Source: Symsagittifera roscoffensis
Lineage: Eukaryota; Xenacoelomorpha; Acoela; Convolutidae
Assembly (NCBI RefSeq): GCF_963678635.1
Contig: NC_087062.1
Location: 84,530,012 to 84,594,011, forward strand
Reading direction: 5' to 3'
DNA length: 64,000 nucleotides
Shown here: piece after piece, positions 9,224-18,895 of the stretch
Layout of the letters: every line of letters begins with the position of its first letter
How positions within the stretch are numbered: the stretch's first letter is position 1
Translations under genes and position numbers: made by a program
Notes under the pieces: generated by a model
Told to the model about the DNA's origin: nothing
The model's database searches: none
The model's input: the letters and a program-made list of their open reading frames with translations, nothing else

Positions 9224-11829
9224 AATTATTAATTTTTCTCCAAACCCTTTTTCTAATAACCTCAAATCAAAATATAAACCCTTCCCCTCGTACAGGACCA
9301 CAAGATTTATTAGTAACACATTACGATTGCGAAGAAAATGAACAAAAAACACTACATAAATATGCAATCAATCAGGTATCACAATGTGAAACAGAACCAC
9401 AAGCTATAGAAACCACAGATATAATAGCAACACTCTATTCAAAAGCCCGAGCAACAACAGTTACAGGTTATAAATTCACAGCAACATTTTCCGAAAAGAA
9501 AGTACATTGTTCACAAGTCTCGAACGGAAACAAAAACCGACTTGACCATGAATCATTCTACCAAAGTAATATAGAACGTCTTTTACATCTCAATCCCGAC
9601 GATTGTAAAAATGAATTACTTAGACTAAACATCACAAAAAATAAAAACTCCCAAAGAAAATTAGTTAATTTTCAAGTTTTTTCAGACTCTGTACATCAAT
9701 CACAACTTGAAAGACACCAAGGACATATAAGACTAGACGAAAAATACCCGTATAACGGCGCACACGGACGATTAACCTATGACCTACATGATAAACACTG
9801 GATACCACACATTGGTATAAATAACCCATCAAACTGCAAAGCAGACACAAAAAATAAAGGATACCAAGAAATAATGTTTTTCGATTGGAAAATACAACTC
9901 GAAAAAATACAACTCACACGAGATTTATCTGATAATACAATGATCTATCAAGGAATCCGACTACCTTGTAAAAATGATCAAGGATATTGCGACCCTACAA
10001 CGAGAACACAAGCAACAATTGTTTGGTTCCCCGAAGACACATGTACAACATTTCAAGTAGCAAAAATACACGCTCGTATGATAAAATTTCACGAAAAATA
10101 TTTCATACAATCAATTCCATATGAACAAGTCCATCCATCACGCAAACTAAGTTCCGATTTTCGAAACATAGACAATATAGAAAATAAATTGACACGTTTT
10201 CAAATATATCAAGAAACAGAACTTGCATGTAAATACAGGAATCCACTTCACAGAACACAATACTCTGAAATATTAGTTGAATATGAAAAAGGATTCGACA
10301 TGACCACTGGTAAAGTAAAAATCGACCCATACGCCACAGGTCATCCTCTAAACGAAGGAACATCCTATATACCAGTTAATTTTGAAAAAAGCAACGGACA
10401 ACCTGGTAGACATCTAAAACCTTATGACACCAGAAGCACACGCTTACAAGAATTATCACTAATGAATACTACATATTTTGGTAATATCCACTATGATATT
10501 CATTTGGATATGAAACTAGACTATACAATTAGCCGCATTTTTCAAGAAATGTCACTCTCTGAATTAGAAACACTACATCAACTATGCGAATTAGAACGAA
10601 CACAAATACTACAATCACTTGCACTAGCAGTATTAAAAATACCCTACGCAGGATACTTATTATCAGGAAATAGATCAAATTTTTTAGACTACGAAGGAAA
10701 CATCTTATGGTTTTATACTTGTACTAAAAAAGTATCACCACTATACGTTTTTGAAGATAAACGATGTTATAAAAGAATTCCTATCTTTTATAAGAATAAA
10801 GTACATTTCGTGGATACACTTTCACGAAGAACATATTTCTGGGATACCGCAGTCCCATGTGGATCAGAAAATAGCCACAATGTAGTACAACTAAACCCTG
10901 ATGAAAACAAATATTATCTTCTCACTCCATATCCCACATTAATGCAATCACTCAAAAAATTTTCACCAGAAAGCATTCGCGCTATTGCTCGAAACCCAAA
11001 TATAGACTTACAATCAATAGGAATCTATTCAAAATCAGATATTCAACATCACATTAGAACACAACAATTCCAAGAATTATTAACACAAATGGACACTATA
11101 CAAAGACAATCAATAGACCAAAACTTACGCAAACTTGCAGAAACCGCAGGATTTGCCGATATCTACACGCAAGACTATAGCGGATATTTTAAAGACATAA
11201 AAGATTATATATATCTAAACGGCGAAAAATACCGTCCCCAAGATATATCACCAATTAACATTTTTAGCTTTGTTACACTCAAAAATGAGATCCTAGATTT
11301 TCTAGGATGGCCCTACTACATCTTAGAAAAATTGACTATTTTATACGCAATGTTTAACTTTATTGGATTTCTTTTCTCACTCTTAAAAGGAATCTACAAT
11401 ACATGTGCTATACACACACAAGTAAACAGACAAGCAAGCGTAGCACGCATACTCTTTGCAGGATTTTTTGGAATTTTTTCCACATCTATAAACAAAATTC
11501 TTTTAGACGCACAAATAAAAGAATATAACACAAAAATAACAACACGACAAAATACATACGACGAAGAACATAACAATGTCGACACACAGCCAACGGCACC
11601 ACAATTACCACCCCTACCAAATAACCATCCACTATCCCTAGCCCCGCGAAATTTTAGAAATTTAGCAATCACACATAATCCAAATTTTCGACTCACCACA
11701 TCACAAAGTCCCGTCCAACATATAATGACACATCCATCACAAGATGATAATACTTATGAACAAATTATTGAACAGCCCCATACCACCGCTTTTCAATCTC
11801 AAAATAATAATTTTTTTAGCCCACGATGA
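9211..11829 (+). CDS. env-like: Envelope-like transmembrane glycoprotein (872 aa)
   Basis: The start ATG lies inside the end of the preceding frame and is followed directly by a hydrophobic signal peptide (residues 1-17). The long ectodomain has many cysteines and N-glycosylation sequons (NIT, NTT, NRS). A strong transmembrane segment lies at about residues 708-731, a second hydrophobic stretch at about 744-765, and the cytoplasmic tail is Pro/Gln/Asn-rich. Position after pol plus this topology matches retroviral or errantivirus-type Env proteins that would mediate entry. I cannot assign it to a fusion-protein class; a class III-like (rhabdo/chuvirus-type) origin is only a guess from the tail layout. 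No obvious furin site was seen. Its stop overlaps the next ATG (ATGA at 11826-11829). Confidence 0.7.
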   Translation: MYILKLLIFLQTLFLITSNQNINPSPRTGPQDLLVTHYDCEENEQKTLHKYAINQVSQCETEPQAIETTDIIATLYSKARATTVTGYKFTATFSEKKVHCSQVSNGNKNRLDHESFYQSNIERLLHLNPDDCKNELLRLNITKNKNSQRKLVNFQVFSDSVHQSQLERHQGHIRLDEKYPYNGAHGRLTYDLHDKHWIPHIGINNPSNCKADTKNKGYQEIMFFDWKIQLEKIQLTRDLSDNTMIYQGIRLPCKNDQGYCDPTTRTQATIVWFPEDTCTTFQVAKIHARMIKFHEKYFIQSIPYEQVHPSRKLSSDFRNIDNIENKLTRFQIYQETELACKYRNPLHRTQYSEILVEYEKGFDMTTGKVKIDPYATGHPLNEGTSYIPVNFEKSNGQPGRHLKPYDTRSTRLQELSLMNTTYFGNIHYDIHLDMKLDYTISRIFQEMSLSELETLHQLCELERTQILQSLALAVLKIPYAGYLLSGNRSNFLDYEGNILWFYTCTKKVSPLYVFEDKRCYKRIPIFYKNKVHFVDTLSRRTYFWDTAVPCGSENSHNVVQLNPDENKYYLLTPYPTLMQSLKKFSPESIRAIARNPNIDLQSIGIYSKSDIQHHIRTQQFQELLTQMDTIQRQSIDQNLRKLAETAGFADIYTQDYSGYFKDIKDYIYLNGEKYRPQDISPINIFSFVTLKNEILDFLGWPYYILEKLTILYAMFNFIGFLFSLLKGIYNTCAIHTQVNRQASVARILFAGFFGIFSTSINKILLDAQIKEYNTKITTRQNTYDEEHNNVDTQPTAPQLPPLPNNHPLSLAPRNFRNLAITHNPNFRLTTSQSPVQHIMTHPSQDDNTYEQIIEQPHTTAFQSQNNNFFSPR

Positions 11830-13619
11830 GCCGCCAACTTGGATCACTCCATCGATCAAATTCCCATCCAACCAACCTTACCTCTTCAATCCCAATAATA
11901 CCACTTTTTGCTTTTCCGCCACCCGATTTTCCATCTAGCAATGTAACATCAGGCATGAATTCCGACACTAACTCACAAATTTCAGTTTTATACTCCATTT
12001 CACAGCTAAATAACCCGAATATTGAAACCCCCGACGAATTTGCCGACTCAGAACCATCTCCATCCAATAATTTTCATAACCCTTCTCATTTTTCTCAACC
12101 TCCTTTTCAACCCATATTATCAAATAACCCTGACCCAATCACTCCTACACCCTCTTATGCTTCCCAAGTTACCCCAACCTACTCCTCATACCATTCTGAC
12201 CAATCATCTCCAGACACCCCCCGAATCTCCCCAGAGCTAGACAATTTTATTACCCTCCAACAGCAACCCTACCATCTTAACACCCCGACCATAAACCAAA
12301 TCTCCTCCACTACAAATTCATCCAATCCCCCTACACCCTCTTCAAATTATACTGAATCATTAACACCATCATCCACATCCACTATATCTTCACTAAACAC
12401 TAATAGAGCTTACCGCACTTTTAAAAGAAAATTCCCCAACCATCCTTTCCCAGCAAAACCAGGAACAGCCCGTGAATACATCAACCACCCCCAGCATACT
12501 AACACTAAAGAATTTTTAGCTATCACCTTACCCTCGTTTCCACAATACACTTTAAACACCCCTCATGACGCTAACGAAACACGCAACTTTGTAGACGAAT
12601 ACGTTTTAATGCCCACTCTCTCTTGGACCTCATACTATCATTTCACTAACCCTCTTTGCTTACCTTTAACTAACACATCCATTGATATAGACCGAAACAA
12701 AGACATGCTATATCGACTAACTACACCACTAACCGCTAGACAGTTTACTTACGTTGGATATAAAAAATCACTAAAAATACACACTGCACCTAGAGCTAAT
12801 GAATATACGCTAGAATACTACGATCACAACATCATCAGAGCTAACCAAGATCAATTCTTAGACGACGATCGCTTCGCTAATCCACAAATCACCGAGAAAT
12901 TTTTCATCAAGACACCATATATATTTACACTAAACATCTTCGACCGCAAGTTTGATCACATTATTTCAGAAGCACTAACAGACACACAAGCATACGAAAG
13001 TTTTAAAGAACGCTTCCAAATATTTTCACTAACCTTTCATTTCCTTGCACCACACGAAAGAGATTTACACTGCTCACACGATATTATGTTGCGCACTAAA
13101 CAAACACATACATACAGTTACTATCGTTTCATCCAAAATCACTTTGACCTCCACACACCCTCTAGACAACCACACCATCGTTTCCAATTCATCAATTCCA
13201 AATACACTTCACCATTTTTCCTAAATTTCACATATTGTATTAAAGACACTAACCTCCATGGTATTCTTCGTAATTATGACCCCATAACCCAAATGTACAT
13301 TTTCTGCCCCATCACCAAGACCTTCAACGCCGAAGAATCCCGACCCTTCCTTATCCCGCACGAATTCCTACAACCTATAGAAATCCCAATTTTAGAATTC
13401 ATCCACAACACTAAATTTAACCACAAGTTATATAACTTAATCCAAAACACACCTTATGAGTTTGCAGTAGGCACTGAAGAACTAACCACTATTAAGGCAC
13501 TTCAATTGCTTTGGCCACTACTTCAAACTAAAAATATCATCCGCATCTTAGCTAAACTACTAACAACTTCAGAACTAATTCACGATATCTTCCCCCACGG
13601 TTTTTTCCCCGACGACTAA
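11826..13619 (+). CDS. Unknown 597-aa protein, last ORF of the retroelement
   Basis: The ATG overlaps the env-like stop codon as ATGA, which suggests termination-reinitiation or a bicistronic message. Residues 1-190 or so are Ser/Pro/Thr/Asn-rich and low complexity. A short basic patch (RTFKRKF) follows near 200. Residues 230-597 look globular, aromatic- and His-rich, without membrane segments or signal peptide. No motif I know is present, so it is neither a recognisable second glycoprotein nor an enzyme. Codon use and A/C bias match the upstream ORFs, so it evolved with the element and is not a recent host capture. The stop is followed after 3 nt by a consensus splice donor. Confidence 0.75.
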   Translation: MSRQLGSLHRSNSHPTNLTSSIPIIPLFAFPPPDFPSSNVTSGMNSDTNSQISVLYSISQLNNPNIETPDEFADSEPSPSNNFHNPSHFSQPPFQPILSNNPDPITPTPSYASQVTPTYSSYHSDQSSPDTPRISPELDNFITLQQQPYHLNTPTINQISSTTNSSNPPTPSSNYTESLTPSSTSTISSLNTNRAYRTFKRKFPNHPFPAKPGTAREYINHPQHTNTKEFLAITLPSFPQYTLNTPHDANETRNFVDEYVLMPTLSWTSYYHFTNPLCLPLTNTSIDIDRNKDMLYRLTTPLTARQFTYVGYKKSLKIHTAPRANEYTLEYYDHNIIRANQDQFLDDDRFANPQITEKFFIKTPYIFTLNIFDRKFDHIISEALTDTQAYESFKERFQIFSLTFHFLAPHERDLHCSHDIMLRTKQTHTYSYYRFIQNHFDLHTPSRQPHHRFQFINSKYTSPFFLNFTYCIKDTNLHGILRNYDPITQMYIFCPITKTFNAEESRPFLIPHEFLQPIEIPILEFIHNTKFNHKLYNLIQNTPYEFAVGTEELTTIKALQLLWPLLQTKNIIRILAKLLTTSELIHDIFPHGFFPDD

Positions 13620-13622
13620 CAG

Positions 13623-13701
13623 GTAAGTATGAACTAAATGAATATTACTAACTAATTAAAATATTGAAAAACTCACCATTCCTTATTCATGTTTTCTTTA
13701 G
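13623..13701 (+). other. Predicted 79-bp intron just after the last stop codon
   Basis: The donor is CAG|GTAAGTAT (GT at 13623-13624). A perfect TACTAAC branch site is at 13646-13652 and a pyrimidine-rich TTTTCTTTAG acceptor ends at 13701, 49 nt from the branch end. The preceding stop codon is only 3 nt from the exon edge, too close to trigger nonsense-mediated decay. The donor could also pair with a more distant acceptor. Confidence 0.6.
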
Positions 13702-15128
13702 ATTTTTAGCCTTCATCTTCAATCATCTGAAAAATTCACAAAAGAAAAATAAAAAATAGCAAACTTCTTCAAAACTATTTAAAACCCTATTTAACTTTTG
13801 CACCAACAATTAAATAAATATAATACCAATGCAGTAAATTAATTTATAAAATTTTCCCCTAAAAGCAGTAAATCTACATATGATGAAAATTTGTATCTTA
13901 AAATTCCCCCATTACTAGCAGTAAATTTCCAAATTCTATGCAGTAAATTAATAAAATGCAATTGCAGTACTAACCTTTTGATATTTTCATTCATTCGCAC
14001 AGAAATTCTATCCACACTCGCACAGCTCGCCCACGAAGAATTGTTTAAAATAATGAATTTCAGTTTCAAGTTTTCACACTCAACAACTCTAACAAATAAT
14101 AACAAGTTTCAAACTTTCCTTTAACCCGGTTGGAAAGGAATCATATACTAAACAAAACTAACCAACGCAGCTTACTAAATACCACAAATCATAAAATAAC
14201 AGCATGACTAAGAAAAGGAAACCAACGGTACCCAAACCGGATTAACCCAGTTTAAAACTGGATAATTTATTCTTTTGAAGACTATTACAAAGTCTTAGAA
14301 AGAAATAATAAAACACAAAAAAGTCAAAAGACAAACCCATACCACAAACAATTTGCTTTTTGGAAAAAGTACATAACCAACAAAACATAAGTAAAACCAC
14401 AACAAACCCAACATAAAATGTTGTCACATAACAGGACCCCTCATAAAAACCGCATGAAATCATACTCCCACACCTGGCCTAACCCACCAGGAAAGGACGT
14501 CCTGAGCATGCTCTATAGCCGGCCTAACCCACCGTGCTACATCCACGCTTTGTGACCACACCTTTATTTTTAATAAGAGCTACTCAAGGGTGAGTAACTC
14601 TTCAAAATAACAGAACTAAAACAAAAAGCTTTTGTGAAAACAACTAACTAAAATCATAATTAAAAAATATTAAATTAATAAAAGTTTTATAAAATGTAAA
14701 ATCACATGATGCAATATATAGATCAGAATACAACACCAAGGACGAACATCAAAAGACAAGACGACCTCACTACACTCGAGAGAGAATGACCAACTATAAT
14801 CGATATGCCGCTCACAATCACAACTCAAAGGATTTAGAGTACGACTTGACCTCGCAGAAAAGGACTTCATTGAACTAGACCAATGACCACCTCGATGTTC
14901 AAGTATACGTACAGATCCGAGTAACCAGGCATCCCCTCCACGCACAATCTCCACGCCATTCCCGAGCTAGATCAAACACAAAAGAAGTTCTCTCCGAAGA
15001 ACAGAAAAACCTGACATAGCCAACCATTCTGAAACCAGAATTGATGCTGTTGCAGAGACTCAGTCGTTGTCACAAGAAGAACACAACGTCTTGTGTCCTC
15101 AATTCCAGATCCCTGGAACTTCCTTAAC
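13702..15128 (+). other. Long 3' untranslated region of the retroelement
   Basis: There is no supportable ORF. The motif GCAGTAAAT recurs four times at 13831-13950, with a related GCAGTACT at 13964. GGCCTAACCCACC is repeated at about 14476 and 14521. Such repeats could be RNA-structure or export signals, but this is inference. Confidence 0.5.
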
Positions 15129-15149
15129 AAAAAGGAAACAAAAGAAAAA
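15129..15149 (+). promoter_or_regulatory. Putative polypurine tract
   Basis: The stretch is 21 nt of A and G with a single C (15139), directly followed by TGATG. This is the expected layout of the plus-strand primer next to a 3' LTR. Confidence 0.6.
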
Positions 15150-15349
15150 TGATGTTCGCCAAATACCAACGTCCATCATCCATCCTTGAACTACAAAAGA
15201 ACTGTTCTAAAAAACTCTGTAAAACCCGGATGGGTGGAACCTGATCTAAACTATATTTTATGATTGGATAAATTAAATGTTTTACCAATGTAAAGTATTT
15301 AATATTAACCAATCATGATCCATCTAACTAACAACCCACTTATTTGTAA

Positions 15350-15377
15350 GTGCTGAAGTTACTTGTAATTTCAGCAC
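15350..15377 (+). other. Perfect 8-bp stem-loop in the LTR
   Basis: GTGCTGAA pairs with TTCAGCAC across a 12-nt loop, about 60 nt before the AATAAA signal. It may be an RNA structure in the R region. Confidence 0.5.
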
Positions 15378-15438
15378 CAGAGAGATTTGAATTTAACTTA
15401 GAAATTAGTTGGACTCTCCCGAGCACTTCAGCAGCCGC

Positions 15439-15444
15439 AATAAA
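15439..15444 (+). terminator. Poly(A) signal AATAAA in the putative LTR
   Basis: AATAAA lies about 200 nt before the proposed LTR end, where R/U5 polyadenylation would be expected. Confidence 0.5.
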
Positions 15445-15642
15445 CCAGTATACCCTAGATCTATTGAGCCTAGCAGAGACTAGTTAAACAACCTGAGACT
15501 AGATAGTATAAGAGTAAGATTAGGATCGGTATTAGACTAAGAAGTTGCACGAATCTATCCGGCCGAAAATAAGATAGCGTGACGAGCAGACGGTGTACCC
15601 TATCCGAAATTACTCTATGAGTTACACTCCAGTCCTAACTCA

Positions 15643-16110
15643 TTTTTGTTTTTATTTTTGATGCTGAATTGTTAGCAATATTTGTGAAATTGGGCAGTTT
15701 TTTTGGTCAAAAGCTATAAAATTTTAAGGACCGTGGAAATTAGCAATAAGAAAAATTCGACTTCAACGAGTAGTTTTGGTTAATTAACTTCGTTCAGGTT
15801 GGTTGGCCGAAATATATTGCCATCAATTTGGCATTAAATATACAAAAGGCTGTTTACAGCTGAAGGAAGTTCAAAAAACGAAAATGAGACACGCTTGAAT
15901 CAAATTGTTCAAAGTTGAACCAAGTTAAGCTGGCGCGATAGTTTTGTAGCCCATTTTTTTCAAATTTTGAGCAAAAAATAGCTTCAAGTTAAAAAATTGA
16001 TTCGATCTCAAAAATGTTTGTAAAGAATCAAAAATTAGGGAAAAAAACCAAAATTTATATATTTTTGGCAAAAAGCTTTTATAATTTTTCTACATTTCTC
16101 TTATTGTTTA
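15643..16110. other. Non-coding flank right of the retroelement
   Basis: T-rich host DNA with no supportable ORF or repeat structure. The composition break at its left edge marks the likely end of the element. Confidence 0.5.
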
Positions 16111-16646
16111 TTGTTCCGACTTTCGATACGAAAGTAACGGAATATTTGTGCTCGGGGTGGGTTTTTTCTTCAGACAAATTTCGACTTTTTAACTAGCCAT
16201 TTTTGACGGAATTTTTTTTATATCATTCGAAAGGTATTGTTGTCCTGAGCTTACATTTGAAAAGATATTTCACCTGTGATTATTTTTCGAAAAGTTACGG
16301 TGGTTTAAAGATTGCCATTTTGGCCAATTTGGGACAATTAACGCGCGATATATTTCGCGCTATTAACGCGTAAGCGGAGAGTTAATCCGTCTTAGAAATC
16401 GTTCCAAATTGGTTGAAAGAAGCTCATTTGCCATAATTGATTTGTTACAAGGAGCGAAATCCATCCTTTTGTACTTAATATGGCGTGTGGGGGGATGATT
16501 TTCATAAAAAAACTCAAATTTTAGAAACAAAAAAATTTTTTTATTTTGTTTTGTTTCATTTAATTTCTGAAATGTTATTACTGCTCCATAAACATTAAAA
16601 GGCGGTCGGAATATTCAGTGCTTCGCCCTGATACGAGCAGTCTTGT
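16111..16646 (+). repeat. RepA copy 1 (Helentron-like non-autonomous element)
   Basis: It begins with TTGTTCCGAC and the palindrome CTTTCGATACGAAAG. It has a GC-rich internal block around CGCGCGATATATTTCGCGC and ends with the RepA 3' hairpin and TCTTGT. Near full length. The inner 3' inverted motif is diverged here (GTCGGAATA). Confidence 0.8.
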
Positions 16647-17870
16647 TCAATTTCCGCTCAAACTGAAAGCTGTATAGTGTAAATATTTAGACCTATTTTT
16701 TGACACTACGTATCATTTTTTACTAGTTTATTCGGAATATGAAAGACGACTAAAAATTTTTATTTCTACGAGTTTAAGAACAGTGTAGTACCTTATTCGG
16801 TCGGAAATTTACCTACCCTTGTTTTTTCTACTCCAGGAGATTGATCAGAACAACAAGACTGCGCACAGCAAATATCTTTTTCGAAGACTTACTATACCTT
16901 ATACGCTGCTGTATAAAGTGACCGTCTAGTCATAAAACCTCAACCTCGCCCAAAAAATTTGGTACAAATAATGCAGTTTGGTACAAGTAGCACTAAATTT
17001 AGATCAAATCGTGAACAAGATCCATTTTGTGGCGATTGTGAGCTTTTAGAGTTTATTCATATCAGTAGTTGTCTTTTGGTGATGATAACAGGAGAAAAAC
17101 AGATTGTTTTTTGTTAAGCAACCAAGATACAAACAAAAAAATCGGTCATTAATCAAGATCAAGTTTGCATCCTGCGTAACCAAAATGCCAACATGATAAG
17201 ACTCAAAGAAAAAGCTAAAAAATTAACCTTGAAGTTCATTGAGTTCATAATTGTCCAAACTTTTGAATTTTTTTTTCAGATTCTTGTTTTCATTTCCTTT
17301 TTCAGATTCTTTTTTGCTATTAAAAAAATTGGAGCTGATACGTTGTAGATAAGGTACATTGAGTTTTTGCTATCAAATCAGTCATTTGTGTAACCAAAAT
17401 CAGGCCTATTTAGCGGTGCTTATCCCCAAATTTTTAACTGCCTCATTTTTTAAAAACACTTTGCCAATTTTTTTCTATTTACAGTTTTAGGGGTTAAGCG
17501 ATATAGTTTCGATGACTTCAATTGTTGTTGTTAAATAAGTCTTTTTAATAATGGTTTTGCATCCTGGGTACGGAGAACGCCAACAACATTTTTAGACTCA
17601 AAGGAAAGATTTTTAGACTCTTGACCACTTTTGCCACTAACAATATCGGGAGCTTACATTAGAATTGAAATTTTGTTGAATTATCGATGACTGTTCCACA
17701 GTGCTCTGCGAATAATTTTTTCTAGGGGTCTTTACATAATGTGGTTTGACCAGCTGGTTTAAAAGGGTATTTAAAAACTCAATTGTAGGTCTCACGAGAC
17801 TTCAGAAACTTCAGTAATCCGGGACCTAAAACTTCGGGACTTGATGATTTTTAATTTTCCCCAGGGGCAA
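16647..17870. other. Non-coding stretch
   Basis: No ORF, RNA gene or repeat is recognisable. The end of the stretch (AGGGGCAA) could be the purine-rich remnant upstream of the LTR-like unit. Confidence 0.4.
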
Positions 17871-18123
17871 TGTCATCCGTTCCGGAATGGCAAACTATTT
17901 ATATATAAAATGATTGTTATGGATATGTATGGTATTTAATGTTATTTACGTTGGTCAAGTGACCTTGTGTTTTATTCGAAACAGTTGTTTTATTCACGTT
18001 GCAACACGTTACCTTGTTTGCCAATCCGTTCGGATTCGGTATTAATAGATAGCTCATACACTCCGGTATGACAATCCTAATAAATCTTCATCGAAATATT
18101 CGAGATTGCCCAGAGTTTAGACA
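17871..18123 (+). mobile_element. Putative solo LTR (253 bp)
   Basis: The unit starts TGTC and ends GACA, a perfect short inverted terminus. It carries a TATA-like TATATATAAA near 17900 and AATAAA at 18079-18084 in the right order for U3-R-U5. No clear direct flanking repeat is seen, so it may be degenerate or one end of a truncated element. Confidence 0.45.
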
Positions 18124-18554
18124 TAAGTTTGCATCAATTTGCGCCAGGAAAAATAGCCCAAACTGAAATCTGGCGAAAAGTGGAGTTTTGTGCAAAAAGG
18201 AGCTGGTGTGAGTCCACAAAGCAGGCACTGCTTTAAATTAAATTTACAAGAACCCAAAATTACCTAATTTACGGAACAAAGATTGACCTCCTAAAGAAAT
18301 TTAGCAAAGTTATTGAGCAAAAAAGCAACCGCATCAAAAATTTAGCAAATTTTCAAACCATTAGGGGAAACTTCCAAATGATTTATTGCTGGAATGAAAG
18401 AGAAAAGTTTCGGCGTTGAATAACTGATTGCCCGTACCGAACTTTTCTCACAATTTCACATCTGATCATACAATTTTCAGACACTAGCTGTTTTCCAGCT
18501 CGGGTGCATATCTCTTTCACATGTGATCAGTTCTGCCGTTTGCAGATTATACCT
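18124..18554. other. Non-coding stretch
   Basis: Nothing recognisable. The start (TAAGTTTGCATCAATTTGCG) could be internal retroelement sequence after the putative LTR. Confidence 0.3.
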
Positions 18555-18895
18555 GAACAGACATGACTATACTTGGTCAGACATGACTATACTTGGTCAG
18601 ACATAATGATATGTCTGCTTCAGGTCTGATTATGTAAAGTCAAGTATGATCATGTCTGCTTCAGGTCTGATCATGTAATTTCAGGCATGATCATGTCTGG
18701 TCCAGATATGATAATGTAAAGTCAGTTGTGATCATGTCTGCTTCAGGTCTGATCATGTAATTTTGGACATGAACATGTCTGGTCCAGGTTTGCTTCATGT
18801 CTGACCATACCTGACTCACGATCTGATTTTTTCCATAATTATGATGTCTGGTACATGTCTGTTTCAGACATGTGTAGGGAAAAAAGAGACATGCC
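18555..18895. repeat. Imperfect tandem array of ATGATCATGTCTG-type units
   Basis: Variants of TCAGGTCTGATCATGTAA and CAGACATGACTATACTTGG repeat about a dozen times, with TGATCA/CATG palindromic cores in alternating orientations. It is a degenerate minisatellite. Confidence 0.7.

Larger units (their letters stand above)
1..15642 (+). mobile_element. Large env-bearing Ty3/gypsy-type LTR retroelement, 5' end outside window
   Basis: The fused gag-PR-RT-RNaseH-IN polyprotein with a GPY/F-like C-terminus places the element in Ty3/gypsy (Metaviridae). Five further ORFs follow to 13619, then a long 3' UTR, a purine-rich tract at 15129-15149 and a putative 3' LTR. The whole coding stretch is A-rich and G-poor on the + strand; the composition turns T-rich just after about 15642, which supports the right boundary. 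The frames are undamaged, so the copy looks young. The 5' LTR, primer binding site and gag start are not in the window, so the left end and target duplication cannot be checked. Confidence 0.85.
15150..15642 (+). mobile_element. Putative 3' LTR of the retroelement
   Basis: It starts with TG right after the purine tract. It contains a TATA-like TATATTTTA near 15252, a stem-loop at 15350-15377 and a poly(A) signal AATAAA at 15439-15444. It ends at a CA near 15626 (TTACA) or 15642 (ACTCA), where the composition changes. Order and length (about 480-490 bp) fit U3-R-U5. The matching 5' LTR is outside the window, so the ends are unproven. Confidence 0.55.

Noticed and set aside
11394-12240. Frames on both strands around the env-like/terminal ORF junction
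   Set aside because: They overlap two larger frames with coherent composition and carry no independent motif.
14670-14954. 94-aa - strand frame in the retroelement 3' UTR
   Set aside because: Antisense to the element's untranslated region, with no motif or start context.
16014-16196. Peptides containing VPTFDTKVTEYLCSG, recurring several times
   Set aside because: This is translation of the RepA left end, not a protein family.
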